A DNA stretch of 64,000 bases from Riptortus pedestris (GCA_019009955.1 CM032228.1:229499501-229563500), one strand, 5' to 3'; counted from the stretch's first letter, positions 19,708-30,777 are shown. Translations and numbers: made by a program. The notes: generated from the sequence alone by a model not told the origin.

Positions 19708-20940
19708 TGTAAAATAATGTTCTCATTGAGCTTTTATGTTTTGAGATAAATGCAAATGGGTGACGCACGTTGGAAATCTGCTAATTTAACCCCTTCCAAG
19801 ACAGACTTTTTTTGAGGTTCTGGGTGGTGGAGGAAGCTGATCGTGGTCAATCATTGCAAGAAGGGGCTCTCCTTGACAAATATTGATTGCAAACAATAGA
19901 GTGCACAAGTATAGTTACAGTAAGTAGTGTAGAATTTATAAACGTTTTCTTTTATTGGAAAACTGTCTATCTGCATTCAAACCTCTCTCTGGGCAATATG
20001 AAATCATTTCATTAAATAAAATCTGTAGTCCCAAATAGTCTGAACAGGGATGGTAACCTGCGAGTAACCCTCCCAATAAACATGAATGTAAATAAATTAA
20101 ATAAAAATATTATTTTTGTATGACATTTATTTGTTATATAATTTAAATAAACTCACTTGTCCGCTGAATTACAACTTTTACAAAGTAGTAGGTGTTTTTT
20201 TTTATCCTTATTAAACGCTAAAAGATTAGTTTTAACTAGTTTCGTTAACTGAACGTTGTCTAAATTGGTCCCAAAAAAACATATTGGAGACCACTGCTTG
20301 AAAACATAGCAAATGTGTCGTTTTTTTTAGGATAAGTACTGGATGAAAAAAAAGATATCCTAAAGATTAGGTGCTTGAAACAAATTTAGATTCCAAAACA
20401 TTCGTTGAGTTGACTTATTAATGCAGTTAAAAGAGAGAATTATAGATGCTTTTACTACAGATCACTCCTACAAAATGTTTCATAGATTAATTGACAATTT
20501 TTTTGAGTCCCAATTAGCCCGAGTTGCAAAATGTGGACGTTAATGAATAATAATAATAATTGACAATTTTAGAGTGAATATCATGTACTACAATTTCAGC
20601 AATGTTTTGGCAAATAAGTGGAATCAATGTGGAAGGATGTATATTTATGAGAAAACTGACTATCAGTATATCTCCATTTTCAGTGTAATCCTAAATATCT
20701 AGATAGAAGCACGCTCCTAGACATTCAATACCTGCAATTTTGGCTTTTATAAATACAATTCTGGATTAAAGTAACATGGAGGAGGTGTAGATAAATGGCA
20801 TTATCTGGCTGTTTATAATTACTACATTTGGCTGCTATAGGGGAGATAAAAAAAAGAATAACATCGTTATTACCCCTATGATTCTATGCATTTACACTTT
20901 TTAAAAGTAACCTACTTGAGGAAAAGATATAAGCAGTTAA

Positions 20941-21738
20941 CCCTCCGACAGGCGCATCCTAGTTAATGACAAACTTAGGCGCGTTGGCTACAGGTGTAGC
21001 CATTACTTAAAAATGATTTACATAAGAAAAAAATCAAATGTAATGAATTTTTATTATACAACAATTTAATGTATACAATTTTTAAGCAATTATATCGATG
21101 AACAAATCGAAATCAGTTTTTATTGAAGTGAATAACATTTTTTATTTTTTTTTAATGAAAACGCATTACTATAATTTCTATAAGCAAAAAAACGTAATGG
21201 AACTTTATTTTATTAAAACTTATTAATGGAAAATAAAATACAAATATAGTAAATACATTTACAGCTGCTTTAATAAACAGTCAGGACAAATTTGCCACAT
21301 ATAATATTTACATATAATTTTTTTACATTTTGCACACATGTTTATGGATGTTTTCCTTTTCTTTGTCGTTCCTTCGCAGAAATTGCATCTTCTTATAGTG
21401 TCTTTAGAGATTATAATGGGTTGGGTATGGTCTTCTGGCCAAATGCAAGAGTTCCTTCGCTCGTTGCTTCAAGTTTGTTGGTAGATCTTTCACCTCAGAC
21501 TCCTCACCAGATAAACTTCTCGCAACCATTGATCAATATCTGGATCACTGGTACGTTTCACAGAACTGTGTTGGCTCGAGGAAAAAGCCATCTTAACTTT
21601 ATTTGTTATGATAACTTTGAAAAAACAACAAAACAAAACGATAAACTGAAATTGCCGATTCTCGTAGCTGGGCACACCGTTAGGCGCGTTGGCTACACCG
21701 GTAACACACTGGGAATTAAAGATCTGCTGTAAGGAGGG
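20941..21738 (-). mobile_element. piggyBac-type element, catalytic core deleted
   Basis: The left border is TTAA (20937-20940) followed by CCCTCCGACAGGCGC. The right border is GGAGGG followed by TCAA, a mutated TTAA. A subterminal repeat TTAGGCGCGTTGGCTACA occurs near both ends. On the minus strand the transposase N-terminus (MAFSSSQHSSVKRTSDPDI, 21490-21610) runs almost directly into the C-terminal cysteine-rich part (RRCNFCEGTTKKRKTSINMC, about 21270-21400). The DDD catalytic domain is missing, so it is non-autonomous. It lies inside copy A. Confidence 0.85.
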
Positions 21739-21808
21739 TCAAAGTCACTTGCATACTGACTAATAAATATTGTTGGAGAATGAATATATTTTTAGTGTAC
21801 TCAACTGT

Positions 21809-22024
21809 TATTATTATTTTAACATCCACTTTTTGTTATTATGGCTAATTGGGATGGGTAATCGTCAGGTTACGACCCTTTTTTTGACCAGGGTGTTACT
21901 AAGGACTTTATTTAATAAGTTTGTCACTAAATAAATTCCTATTGCCCAAAATTAAACTCACCACTCAAGGTTTACCATATGAAATTTGGACCAACACTTT
22001 AACCCACATGGCTAACCTGGGCCC
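21809..22024 (-). mobile_element. tRNA-derived SINE, diverged subfamily
   Basis: The complement reads GGGCCCAGGTTAGCCATGTG at the head and ends AAAAAGTGGATGTTAAAATA. The box B region is changed to GAGTTTAATTTTGGGC. The same insertion is in copies B (25958) and C (30561), so it predates their duplication. Confidence 0.85.
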
Positions 22025-22285
22025 TAAGAGCGCTTAATTAACATATGCAAAATTTAGTTCTATTTGAGTTTCAGCTGGTTTGTGATTGTATTAAGTTAAA
22101 TAAAGAAATAGGTTTAATTAAAAGAAATCGGTATAATGCTCTGTGTTGAGTGGGGAGGTTAGCTGAAGTGGAAAGCTTAATCTTGACTGTATACTGTCTA
22201 GTTACATAACTGGCAAAATACTCTTATAGAAAACAATGAGACCCTCAATTAAACTTATCTCTTTCCGTATATAAAATAATTTGAA

Positions 22286-22432
22286 TCGGCATTACTGCTT
22301 GTGGTAGTCACGTGCCCTGTTTTCAGTCCCTAATGAATATTTTGATTTGGTCAACGGGGCGTTGACGCACATGGTTTCACTTTATGTGATAAAAAAACCG
22401 AATTCCGTTACCTATTTGAATACTCAAAAGTC
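22286..22432. repeat. dispersed repeat, partner of 17744-17885
   Basis: See the partner entry for shared words. This copy directly abuts the 3' end of a HINE at ACTCAAAAGTCCGTC, whereas the earlier copy continues with ACTCAAAATGACATG. The pair therefore acts as a filled/empty comparison at its right side. Confidence 0.7.
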
Positions 22433-22716
22433 CGTCACGCAGGGGCTGCGTAAACTAAGCAGATTTCCCGCGTGAAGTTTTACAATAGAGAAATTTCAGA
22501 ATAGAGAGTCAAACAGTTACGGGAACGGCCCGAACTAGCTCTTGACGGAAACTCACGACTAGACCCAAAGTTAGCCGATCTCATCTCAGAAGCTGAAAAC
22601 AGAAAAATGCAAATATCTCGGTTAATATTCAAGATACAGAATAAATGTACATAAAATTATTTATAGTAAATTTAATTTGCAATAAGATTGATTCTATATA
22701 ATTTATATAATAACAG

Positions 22717-22774
<58 letters not shown>

Positions 22775-22785
22775 CTGAACGGACC
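22427..22785 (-). mobile_element. HINE right half with (TA)n
   Basis: From the 3' end AAAAGTCCGTCACGCAGGGGC through TCAAACAGTTACGGGAACGG to GATTGATTCTATATAATTTA, then a TA tract (about 22720-22770) and TTCTGAACGGACCTCAATG. At about 22787 it switches into retrotransposon coding sequence. The G-rich block is deleted. Confidence 0.8.
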
Positions 22786-22802
22786 TCAATGTACCTTCTG
22801 AA

Positions 22803-23892
22803 CGGGACATGCAACAAACCCTCTTTGATGTGTTGACAATTCTACATATTGCTTCAATTTTTTGTCTATAGCCCTCTCAATTATTCTTCTTAAAATTGAG
22901 AATATGGTTATTGACCGATAGTTTGAGAGATTATTTTTATCACCTGATTTAAAAATGAGAATTGTTCTTCCATTGCGAAATATGTCTGGGACTACGCTCC
23001 AACTCAACATGTAATTGGCTATATTGGCTATTATTTTGTAACACTTTACATCACGGATTGTCCTAACGAAGATTCCATCTGTCCCGGCAGCTGAATCGAG
23101 AGATATGCCTCTAGTAGCTGACTCGAGATCTGTTTCATTAAGAATGATATCTGATTCAGAAGAATTAGGACATTTATGGTAATTTTCTAATTGGTGATGG
23201 TTTTCAATCCCAAATAATTGTTCAAAGTGTGCCTTAACTTGGGAAACATCCGTGTCGCACAAGATATTCTCTTCGTAGTCATTAAATACTTGTTGAACAA
23301 TTTTCTTTCGTCTATAGTAGTAATAATGTTGTGCCATATCAAAATCATATTTGTTTCGGCGCCTCTCTGCCTCCCGTTTGCTTTTCTTTATTGGATCGCG
23401 AGCCTTTTTGAATGTAAAACCATCCAAATTGCCAGTTTGTTTTTTCCTACGCTCGTAATATTTTGTTGCCGGGTGAATAGGAGCTTTGCCGGATTTTTGC
23501 TCATTTTGAAGGAACTGAATGAACTCTATGACTGCTTCATTAAACGCACTGTCATTTCTTTCATTAATCGTTATATTATAAAACTTGGCTTCCCAATCAC
23601 GGATGCAATTTTGTAGGTTAGTATCATCTGTTTTATCGGAATTAGAATTCTGACTTTCGTTTATTTCTGAATTCTTAATCTGACCTATTCTATAAGCTTC
23701 TGGATGGGCTTTATTTAAATGGATTTGTAAATTTTTATATCCCTTGCCACATTCCTTACAAGGTTTATTACTTTTATTTTCTCCATTTGTATTGTGACTC
23801 CTAGCTATGTGGCGGTTGAATCCTCGTTTAGTTAATACTTTTTGACAGAGCTGGCACTCTATTAAATCTTTAGGTCTTTCAGATTCGCTCAT
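22803..23892 (-). pseudogene. R2-clade-like non-LTR retrotransposon, 5' part of ORF
   Basis: A long intact minus-strand frame starting ATG at 23892. Residues 13-33 and 45-63 form two C2H2 zinc fingers (C13, C16, H28, H33; C45, C48, H58, H63). A lysine/arginine-rich region follows (RDPIKKSKREAERRRNKYD, about 165-185). From about residue 255 it enters a reverse transcriptase (SAAGTDGIFV, GRTILIFKSGDKNNLSNYRS, STHQRGFV) and is cut off before the catalytic FADD motif. N-terminal zinc fingers before the RT are the arrangement of R2/R4-type elements with a C-terminal restriction-like endonuclease. It is unusual in keeping the 5' end and lacking the 3' end. Its 5' side (23893-24085) meets a (TA)n tract. 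Confidence 0.85.
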
Positions 23893-24080
23893 AATTTTTG
23901 TGAAATATTTATTGGTATTTACTCACTGTTTGACATTTTTAATGGAATAACGTGGCAGACTTCTTAAACACCTTTATTTGATGAATCTTCATCACTTTTG
24001 TCCCTTTTCATTCAGTTATTCAAAGTGTATCAGCTAATTTCAATAATATTTCAGAGAGCTTGTTTTTTGAGCTTTTGATG

Positions 24081-24085
<5 letters not shown>

Positions 24086-24139
<54 letters not shown>

Positions 24140-24264
24140 TTTTGAACGGGCCTCACTTTCTTCATATACTGGGTAGGATCGATGGACATTTGAAGAAAAA
24201 TTTCGAAAATTTCGTCATGAGTACAACCTCAATAGTTGATTTCCCTTAAGGGAAATCTGCTAAA
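24086..24264 (-). mobile_element. HINE 5' half with (TA)n
   Basis: TA tract 24086-24136, then the complement of GAGGCCCGTTCAAAACTG, TCGATGGACATTTGAAG and the complete left palindrome ending AAATCTGCTAAAAC at 24264. Orientation matches the right half at 22427, so the R2-like segment sits between the two halves of what may be one element. Confidence 0.85.
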
Positions 24265-24562
24265 ACTAAAATCATGAACAGTAATTTGCAATAAATGTGG
24301 TCCTATTCACTTTTTCTATATGACGTACAATAACGGAGATAGTTGGAGTTTTCGAAATGACCTCCTCTAAACTCCTTTCACAAGTCCGATTTCTGCTATT
24401 AACGAACTTAATATTTCTTTCGACTTGAAACGATTAAATATCGAGTTTGGTAACGAAACAACAAAAATTGTGACAGCTAAAGGATCGATGGATATTTGAT
24501 GAAATTTTTCGAAAATCACTTAATACCTCAATAGCTGTTTCCCTTAAGGTAAATCTGCTAAA
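24265..24562 (-). mobile_element. internally deleted HINE, inverted copy of 14956-15243
   Basis: Shares with 14956-15243 the same deletion joining ATCGATCCTTTAG to CTGTCACAATTTTTGTTG and the same junctions to neighbours, so the two arise from copying of a larger block. Confidence 0.8.
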
Positions 24563-24589
24563 ATGGTTGCAATCAGTTTATAACCCATT

Positions 24590-24878
24590 CCAATTTGCTT
24601 TAGTTGCTACGTCGGATCAAAAAATTGTAAAGAACCGATCTTATTGAAAATTAAATTTACTATAAATATTGTTCTATACATTTATTCTCTATCTTGAATA
24701 TTAAACGAGATATTTGCATTTTTATTAAATGTGGGTGGTAATGCATAAGTGAGTTTCCCGCTAAAAGCTTGGTCGGCCGTTTCCGTAACTGCTCGGCTCT
24801 CGTATGGAGATTTCTCTATTGTATAACTTCACGTGGGAAATATGCTTAGTTTACGCATCCCCTGCGTGACGGACTTTT
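24590..24878 (+). mobile_element. HINE right part, inverted copy of 14587-14925
   Basis: CTACGTCGGATCAAAAAATT through ATGTGGGTGGTAATGC to ATGCTTAGTTTACGCATCCCCTGCGTGACGGAC. It lacks the internal tandem duplication seen at 14722-14885. Confidence 0.85.
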
Positions 24879-24936
24879 ATTTTTTATTATTTATTAACGT
24901 ACACTTTTTGCAACTGAGGCTAATTGGGACGGGCTT
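24879..24936 (-). mobile_element. SINE 3' tail
   Basis: TTTATTAACGTACACTTTTTGC and AGGCTAATTGGGACGGG are the complement of the SINE 3' region. It abuts the HINE 3' end exactly as at 14588. The head is missing. Confidence 0.8.
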
Positions 24937-25215
24937 CAACTTAAACGGCTAAACTGAGCACCAATAATTTTCGAGTCAAGAAATAAAATCTGAATTGGTG
25001 ACGTCATAATGCAACGTATTTGTATGTATCTCATGATATTAAGATCTGCTGAAAATAATATTAGTTATCATGCCATAACGCCATCAAAAGTTTAACAAGT
25101 TTTTGGCTCTTTAACATTTTCCGATCCGACTCATAAAAACGGATATAATTTGAGTTGTCCTGCATCAAAATTCCCACTTATTCATTGTCAGATTTCTGAT
25201 ATTATCGAACAAGAT
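24937..25215 (-). mobile_element. HINE long-variant module
   Basis: Contains AATTGGTGACGTCATAATGC, CATCAAAAGTTTAACAAG and TTTCCGATCCGACTCATAAA. These match the second module of long HINEs (for example 4680-4920 and 46100-46380, there in other orientations). Neither end is present. Confidence 0.6.
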
Positions 25216-25295
25216 ATTTAATCAACGGAAGGATAATAAGGTATTTATTGTCTTAGAGAATATTAATATAGCCTAAAGTCTAAGTTGGGCTAGTA

Positions 25296-25372
25296 GTAAT
25301 ATACATACCAAGTTTCATAAAATTCGGTTCAGCCGTTTATGCGTGAAAAGGTAACAAACAAACATTCACGGA
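25296..25372 (+). mobile_element. conserved LINE/SINE 3' domain, RTE-like
   Basis: ACCAAGTTTCATAAAATTCG, GGTTCAGCCGTTTATGCGTG and AAAAGGTAACAAACAAACAT form a motif widespread in arthropod genomes, where it is attributed to 3' regions of RTE-type LINEs and the SINEs that use them. Only this short domain is preserved. Confidence 0.5.
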
Positions 25373-25465
25373 AGAAACAAAATGCAGTTATGGTGTCTAT
25401 GACATGTGAAACGAAAAGTTATCTTGAAATTTCGCGAAAAAAATCAATGTACAGACAGAGTTTAC

Positions 25466-25607
25466 AATTTTATATATATATAATTTTGAACGGACCTCAT
25501 TTTTGTCATCTCCTGGGTAGGATCAATGGAATTTTGAGGAAATTTTTCAAAACTCTCATCATGAGTTCGACCTCAATAGCTGATTTCCCTTAAGGGAAAT
25601 CTGCTAA
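25466..25607 (-). mobile_element. HINE 5' fragment
   Basis: Short TATATATA run, then the complement of the left block (GAACGGACCTCATTTTTGTC) and the complete palindromic left end finishing AAATCTGCTAAAAG. Confidence 0.85.
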
Positions 25608-25957
25608 AAGGCATAAGACTTTCTTAAAGGAAACTCATTTGTTCCAGGATATGATAGTTCTACCTACCACTAATGGCTTAATAGTGGACTATTTTCAAAT
25701 TATTTTATATACGGAAAGAGATAAGTTTAATTGAGGGTCTCATTGTTTTCTATAAGAGTATTTTGCCAGTTATGTAACTAGACAGTATACAGAGAGTCAA
25801 GATTAAGCTTTCCACTTCAACTAACCTCCCCACTCAACACAGAGCATTATACCGATTTCTTTTAATTAAACCTATTTCTTTATTTAACTTAATACAATCA
25901 CAAACCAGCTGAAACTCAAATAGAACTAAATTTTGCATATGTTAATAAGCGCTCTTA

Positions 25958-26174
25958 GGGCCCAGGTTAGCCATGTGGGTTAAAGTGTTGGTCCAAATTT
26001 CATATGGTAAACCTTGAGTGGTGAGTTTAATTTTGGGCAATAGGAATTTATTTAGTGACAAACTTATTAAATAAAGTCCTTAGTAACACCCTGGTCAAAA
26101 AAAGGGTCGTAACCTGACGATTACCCATCCCAATTAGCCATAATAACAAAAAGTGGATGTTAAAATAATAATAA
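25958..26174 (+). mobile_element. tRNA-derived SINE, diverged subfamily
   Basis: GGGCCCAGGTTAGCCATGTG head, GGGCAATAGGAATTTATTTAG, CCCTGGTCAAAAAAAGGG and the tail GTGGATGTTAAAATAATAA. Orthologous insertion to 21809-22024 and 30561-30777. Confidence 0.85.
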
Positions 26175-26373
26175 CAGTTGAGTACACTAAAAATATATTC
26201 ATTCTCCAACAATATTTATTTGGAACTAAAGCTTTTGTTCAATGAGTTCATCACTAAATAAATCTTTATTTGCCCAGACCAGAATCAAAATCACCACTCT
26301 AAGTTTACTCTGTGAGATTAAAGACAATGCTTTATCCAACAATAGAATAACAAGACTTTACATGCCACATTAA

Positions 26374-26986
26374 CCCTCTGTTAGGCACGTGGCTACGGGT
26401 GTAGCCATGACAAAGTTTAAATGTTCGTAGTAAGCGCATACATGGGCTGGTAGCTTTTGGTGGACTAACACCTTCCTAGGCAGGATGTGGCAGGGTGACC
26501 ATACCCAACCGATTATAATCTCTAAAGACACTATAAGAAGATGCAATTTCTGCGAAGGAACGGCAAAGAAAAGGAAAACATCCATAAACATGTGTGCAAA
26601 ATGTAAAAAAATTATATGTAAATATTATATGTGGCAAATTTGTCCTGACTGTTTATAAAAGCAGCTGTATATGTATTTACTATATTTGTATTTTATTTTC
26701 CATTAATAAGTTTTAATAAAATAAAGTTACATTACGTTTTTTGCTTATAGAAATTATAGTAATGCGTTTTCATTAAAAAAAAAAAAAAATGTTATTCACT
26801 TCAATAAAAACTGATTTCGATTTGTTCATCGATATAATTGCTTAAAAATTGTATACATTAAATTGTTGTATAATAAAAATTCATTACATTTGATTTTTTT
26901 CTTATGTAAATCATGTTTAAGTAATGGCTACACCTGTAGCCAAAGCGCCCAAGTTTGTCATTAACTAGGATGCGCCTGTCGGAGGG
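26374..26986 (+). mobile_element. piggyBac derivative with TTAA at both borders
   Basis: TTAA at 26370-26373 and 26987-26990. The ends are CCCTCTGTTAGGCACG and the complement of CCCTCCGACAGGCGC. The plus strand encodes the transposase C-terminus (DTIRRCNFCEGTAKKRKTSI, CAKCKKIICKYYMW, ICPDCL and a stop near 26657), with the CxxC pairs of the piggyBac cysteine-rich domain. The N-terminal half seen in copies A and C is absent: the left end joins a GTAGCCATGACAAAG segment instead. Non-autonomous, about 613 bp. Confidence 0.88.
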
Positions 26987-27995
26987 TTAACTGCTTATAT
27001 CTTTTCCTCAAGTAGGTTACTTTTAAAAAGTGTAAATGCATAGAATCATAGGGGTAATAACGATGTTATTCTTTTTTTTTATCTCCCCTATCAAATGTAG
27101 TAATTATAAACAGCCAGATAATGCCTTTTATCTGCACCTCCTCCAAGTTACTTCAATCCAGAATTGTATTTATAAAAGCCAAAATTGCAGGTATTGCATG
27201 TCTAGGAGCGTGCTTCTATCTAGATATTTAGGATTACACTGAAAATGGAGATATACTGATAGTCAGTTTTCTCATAAATATACATCCTTCCGTTTTGCCA
27301 TGTGAGATAAAATTCAACGTTTTAACATGCATGGCTAACCTGAGCCCCAAAAAAAAAAAATTGTCAATTAATCTATGAAACATTTTGTAGGAGTGATCTG
27401 TAGTAAAAGCATCTATAATTCTCTCTTTTAACTGCATTAATAAGTCAACTCAACGAATGTTTTGGAATATAAATTTGTTTCAAACACCTAATCTATACGA
27501 TATCTTTTTTATCATCCAGTACTTATCCTAAAAAAACGACACTTTTGCTATGTTTTCAAGCAGTGGTCTCCAATATGTTTTTTGGGACCAATTTAGACAA
27601 GTTCAGTTAACGAAACTAGTTAAAACTAATCTTTTAGTGTTTAATAAGGATAAAAAAAACACCTACTACTTTGTAAAAGTTGTAATTCAGCGGACAAGTG
27701 AGTTTATTTAAATTATATAACAAACAATGTCATACAAAAATAATATTTTTATTTAATTTATTTACATTCATGTTTATTGGGAGGGTTACTCGCAGGTTAC
27801 CATCCCTGTTCAGACTATTTGGGACTACAGATTTTATTTAATGAAATGATTTCATATTGCCCAGAGAGAGGTTTGAATGCAGATAGACCATAGATCATGT
27901 TAACAATAAGCTGTTATATCACGAATCATTTTAAAAGAGACTTTATAATTTTCTAATAAATGTATTCTGCGATTCTAGTATTTGCGTGAATGTTT

Positions 27996-28149
<154 letters not shown>

Positions 28150-28209
28150 CTTAGTGTGCTTGTATGTTTCCTGAACTCTTTATATACTCTTTGAATATAT
28201 GTAAGATAA

Positions 28210-28865
28210 ATATTTCATCGTTTTTTTTTTTTTTTTCTTTTTTTTTTCTTTTTTTTCAATCTCAATTATTTTAAATTCATTTTAGATACTTATTCCATTT
28301 TATTCAACAATTTATATATTTTATAGTTTAATATTTTGTTTTAGATTCGATATTATGTTTGTCAATTTGTTGAGTTGTGTTTCTATTTATTGTTCGATTT
28401 CAATTTATTGTTCAATTTCTATTATTTGAGTTCCATTTTGTTTTCTATTTCTGTTTTGCGTTCCATTTCTCTTTGTTTTTCTATTTTGTTTTTGTGTTCC
28501 ATTTCTCTTTGTTTTTCTATTTTGTTTTTCTGTTCCATTTCTATTTGTTTTTATATTTTGTTTTTCTGTTCCATTTCTGGTTTTTGTTTTCCATTTTGTT
28601 TTTGATTTCCATTTCTGTGTTTTGTTTTTCCATTTGGTATTGTGATCCATTCCAGTCCTGTTTTTCGTTTCAGTTCTGTTTGTCTGTTTCTGTTTTCCGT
28701 TCCATTCCTGTTTTTGTGTTCCATTTCTGTTTCGTGTTACTCTTCTATTTTTCATGTTACATTCCTGTAATGTTGTTTTATGTTCGTTTAAATTAATTTT
28801 GTTTCGTTTAGTTTTTTTTTTTTAGTTTTTTATTTTTTTTATTTTATTTATTTTTTTTTTTTTTA
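28210..28865. repeat. T-rich degenerate minisatellite
   Basis: Poly-T stretches followed by repeated words TGTTCCATTTCT and TTTTTCTATTTTGTTTTT with an irregular period of roughly 35-40 bp (clearest 28430-28580), decaying to TTTCTGTTCC words up to 28760 and T-runs to 28865. Strong strand asymmetry: nearly all pyrimidine plus G on this strand. Confidence 0.85.
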
Positions 28866-29650
28866 ATTTTATACAGTTTTTTCCCCCGAGCAACATCGCC
28901 ACAGCTGCGAAGCTCCAAATAAATAAAATAATTTAACCCATTCCAGACAGACTTTTTTTGAGGTTCTGGGTGGTGGAGGAAGCTGATCGTGGTCAATCAT
29001 TGCAAGAAGGGGCTCTCCTTGACAAATATTGATTGCAAACAATAGAGTGCACAAGTATAGTTACAGTAAGTAGTGTACAATTTATAAACGTTTTCTATTA
29101 TTGGAAAACTGTCTATCTGCATTCAAATCTCTCTCTGGGCAATATGAAATCATTTCATTAAATAAAATCTGTAGTCCCAAATAGTCTGAACAGGGATGGT
29201 AACCTGCGAGTAACCCTCCCAATAAACATGAATGTAAATAAATTAAATAAAAATATTATTTTTGTATGACATTGTTTGTTATATAATTTAAATAAACTCA
29301 CTTGTCCGCTGAATTACAACTTTTACAAAGTAGTAGGTGTTTTTTTTATCCTTATTAAACACTAAAAGATTAGTTTTAACTAGTTTCGTTAACTGAACTT
29401 GTCTAAATTGGTCCCAAAAAACATATTGGAGACCACTGCTTGAAAACATAGCAAAAGTGTCGTTTTTTTTAGGATAAGTACTGGATGATAAAAAAGATAT
29501 CGTATAGATTAGGTGTTTGAAACAAATTTATATTCCAAAACATTCGTTGAGTTGACTTATTAATGCAGTTAAAAGAGAGAATTATAGATGCTTTTACTAC
29601 AGATCACTCCTACAAAATGTTTCATAGATTAATTGACAATTTTTTTTTTT

Positions 29651-29880
29651 GGGGCTCAGGTTAGCCATGCATGTTAAAACGTTGACTTTTATCTCACATG
29701 GCAAACCTAGAGTGGCGAGTTCGATTCTCGCCTGGGCAAAGGAAATTATTTTGGTGACGAAATTCATTAAATAACATCCTAAAATCCCACCCTGGCTAGA
29801 AAAAGGCGGTAACCTGTAGATAACCCGTCCCAATTAGCCTCAGTTGCAAAAAGTGGACGTTAATAAATAATAATAATAAT
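29651..29880 (+). mobile_element. full-length tRNA-derived SINE with 13-bp target duplication
   Basis: GGGGCTCAGGTTAGCCATGC, box B GAGTTCGATTCTCGCC, GGGCAAAGGAAATTATTTTG, GGCTAGAAAAAGGCGG, tail GTGGACGTTAATAAATAATA. Target duplication AATTGACAATTTT at about 29631-29643 and 29878-29890. The same site in copies A and B holds complementary remnants of this insertion. Confidence 0.92.
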
Positions 29881-30007
29881 TGACAATTTTAGAGTGAATA
29901 TCATGTACTACAATTTCAGCAATGTTTTGGTCAATAAGTGGAATCAATGTGGAAGGATGTATATTTATGAGAAAACTGACTATCAGTATATCTCCATTTT
30001 CAGTGTA

Positions 30008-30425
30008 ATTCCACACATGTTTATGGATGTTTTCCTTTTCTTTGTCGTTCCTTCGCAGAAATTGCATCTTCTTATAGTGTCTTTAGGGATTATAATGGGT
30101 TGGGTATGGTTTTCTGGCCAAATGCAAGAGTTCCTTCGCTCGTTGCTTCAAGTTTGTTGGTAGATCTTCCACCTCAGACTCCTCACCCGATGAAACTTCT
30201 TGCAACCATTGAAAAAGAATATCTGGATCACTGGTGCGTTTCACAGAAGTGTGTTGGCTCGAGGAAAAAGCCATCTTAACTTTATTTGTTATGATAACTT
30301 TGAAAAAACAACAAAACAAAACGATAAACTGAAATTGCCAATTCTCGTAGCTGGACAAACCATTGGGCACGTTGGCTACACAGGTAACACACTGGGAATT
30401 AAAGATCTGCTGTAAGGAAAGTGGT
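30008..30425 (-). mobile_element. piggyBac derivative, left end deleted
   Basis: The minus strand carries MAFSSSQHTSVKRTSDPDIL, FQWLQEVSSGEESEVEDLPT and, after a join, RRCNFCEGTTKKRKTSINMC. This is an acidic N-terminus and the first cysteines of the C-terminal domain with the catalytic core missing. The subterminal TTGGGCACGTTGGCTACAC is present at the right, but the terminal GGAGGG has decayed to GGAAAG and the other end is deleted. Confidence 0.8.
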
Positions 30426-30560
30426 TGGGTGCTGGGAGTGGTTATTTTGATTCTGGTCTGGGCAAATAAAGATTTATTTAGTGATGAACTCATTGAACAA
30501 AAGCTTTAGTCCTAAATAAATATTGTTGGAGAATGAATATATTTTTAGTGTACTTAACTG

Positions 30561-30777
30561 TTATTATTATTTTAACATCCACTTTTTGTTATTATGGCTA
30601 ATTGGGATGGGTAATCTTCAGGTTACAACCCTTTTTTTGGCCAGGGTTTTCCTAAGGATTTTATTTAATAAGTTTATCACTAAATAAATTCCTATTGCCC
30701 AGAATTGAACTCACAACTCAAGGTTTACCATATGAAATTTGGACCAACACTTTAACCCACATGGCTAACCTGGGCCC
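30561..30777 (-). mobile_element. tRNA-derived SINE, diverged subfamily
   Basis: Complement of the head GGGCCCAGGTTAGCCATGTG and tail GTGGATGTTAAAATAATAAT. Same insertion as in copies A and B. A further SINE scrap (GGTTATTTTGATTCTGGTCT) lies just left at about 30440-30510. Confidence 0.85.

Larger units (their letters stand above)
18106..19813 (+). mobile_element. HINE with poly-A replaced palindrome and two nested insertions
   Basis: Left end TTTTAGAAGATTTCCCATT, then about 30 A residues where other copies have the TTAAGGG palindrome, then AATCAGCTATTGAGGTCGTA, GGTCCGTTCATAC and the G-run at 18299-18310. A MITE (18405-18720) and an unknown insertion (about 18905-19707) interrupt the right half. 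The end is GGAAATCTGCTAATTTAACC...AGACAGACTTTTTTT, a decayed hairpin terminus. Confidence 0.75.
19791..22283 (+). repeat. compound repeat, copy A
   Basis: Shares its sequence with copy C (28930-30905, same orientation) and copy B (25696-27885, inverted). Markers are GAGGTTCTGGGTGGTGGAGG, CAAACAATAGAGTGCACAAG, AGGATAAGTACTGGATG, a piggyBac derivative and a SINE. In A the first SINE is reduced to its 3' tail (20505-20566) and an older SINE-like remnant lies at 19985-20105. The far end is ATCTCTTTCCGTATATAAAA. The carrier sequence is unidentified. Confidence 0.85.
25696..27885 (-). repeat. compound repeat, copy B (inverted)
   Basis: Inverted relative to copies A and C, from ATTTTATATACGGAAAGAGA to GAATGCAGATAGA. 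The first SINE is reduced to its head (about 27297-27350, ending GAGCCCC), exactly the part copy A has lost. It keeps the piggyBac derivative with both TTAA borders, the second SINE, and a third SINE fragment (about 26228-26345). After 27885 a 40-bp HINE scrap (ATGTTAACAATAAGCTG) follows. Confidence 0.85.

Noticed and set aside
28375..28796. Phe-rich frame on plus and Lys/Asn/Thr-rich frame on minus strand
   Set aside because: Low-complexity T-rich minisatellite; both strands are open because of base composition.
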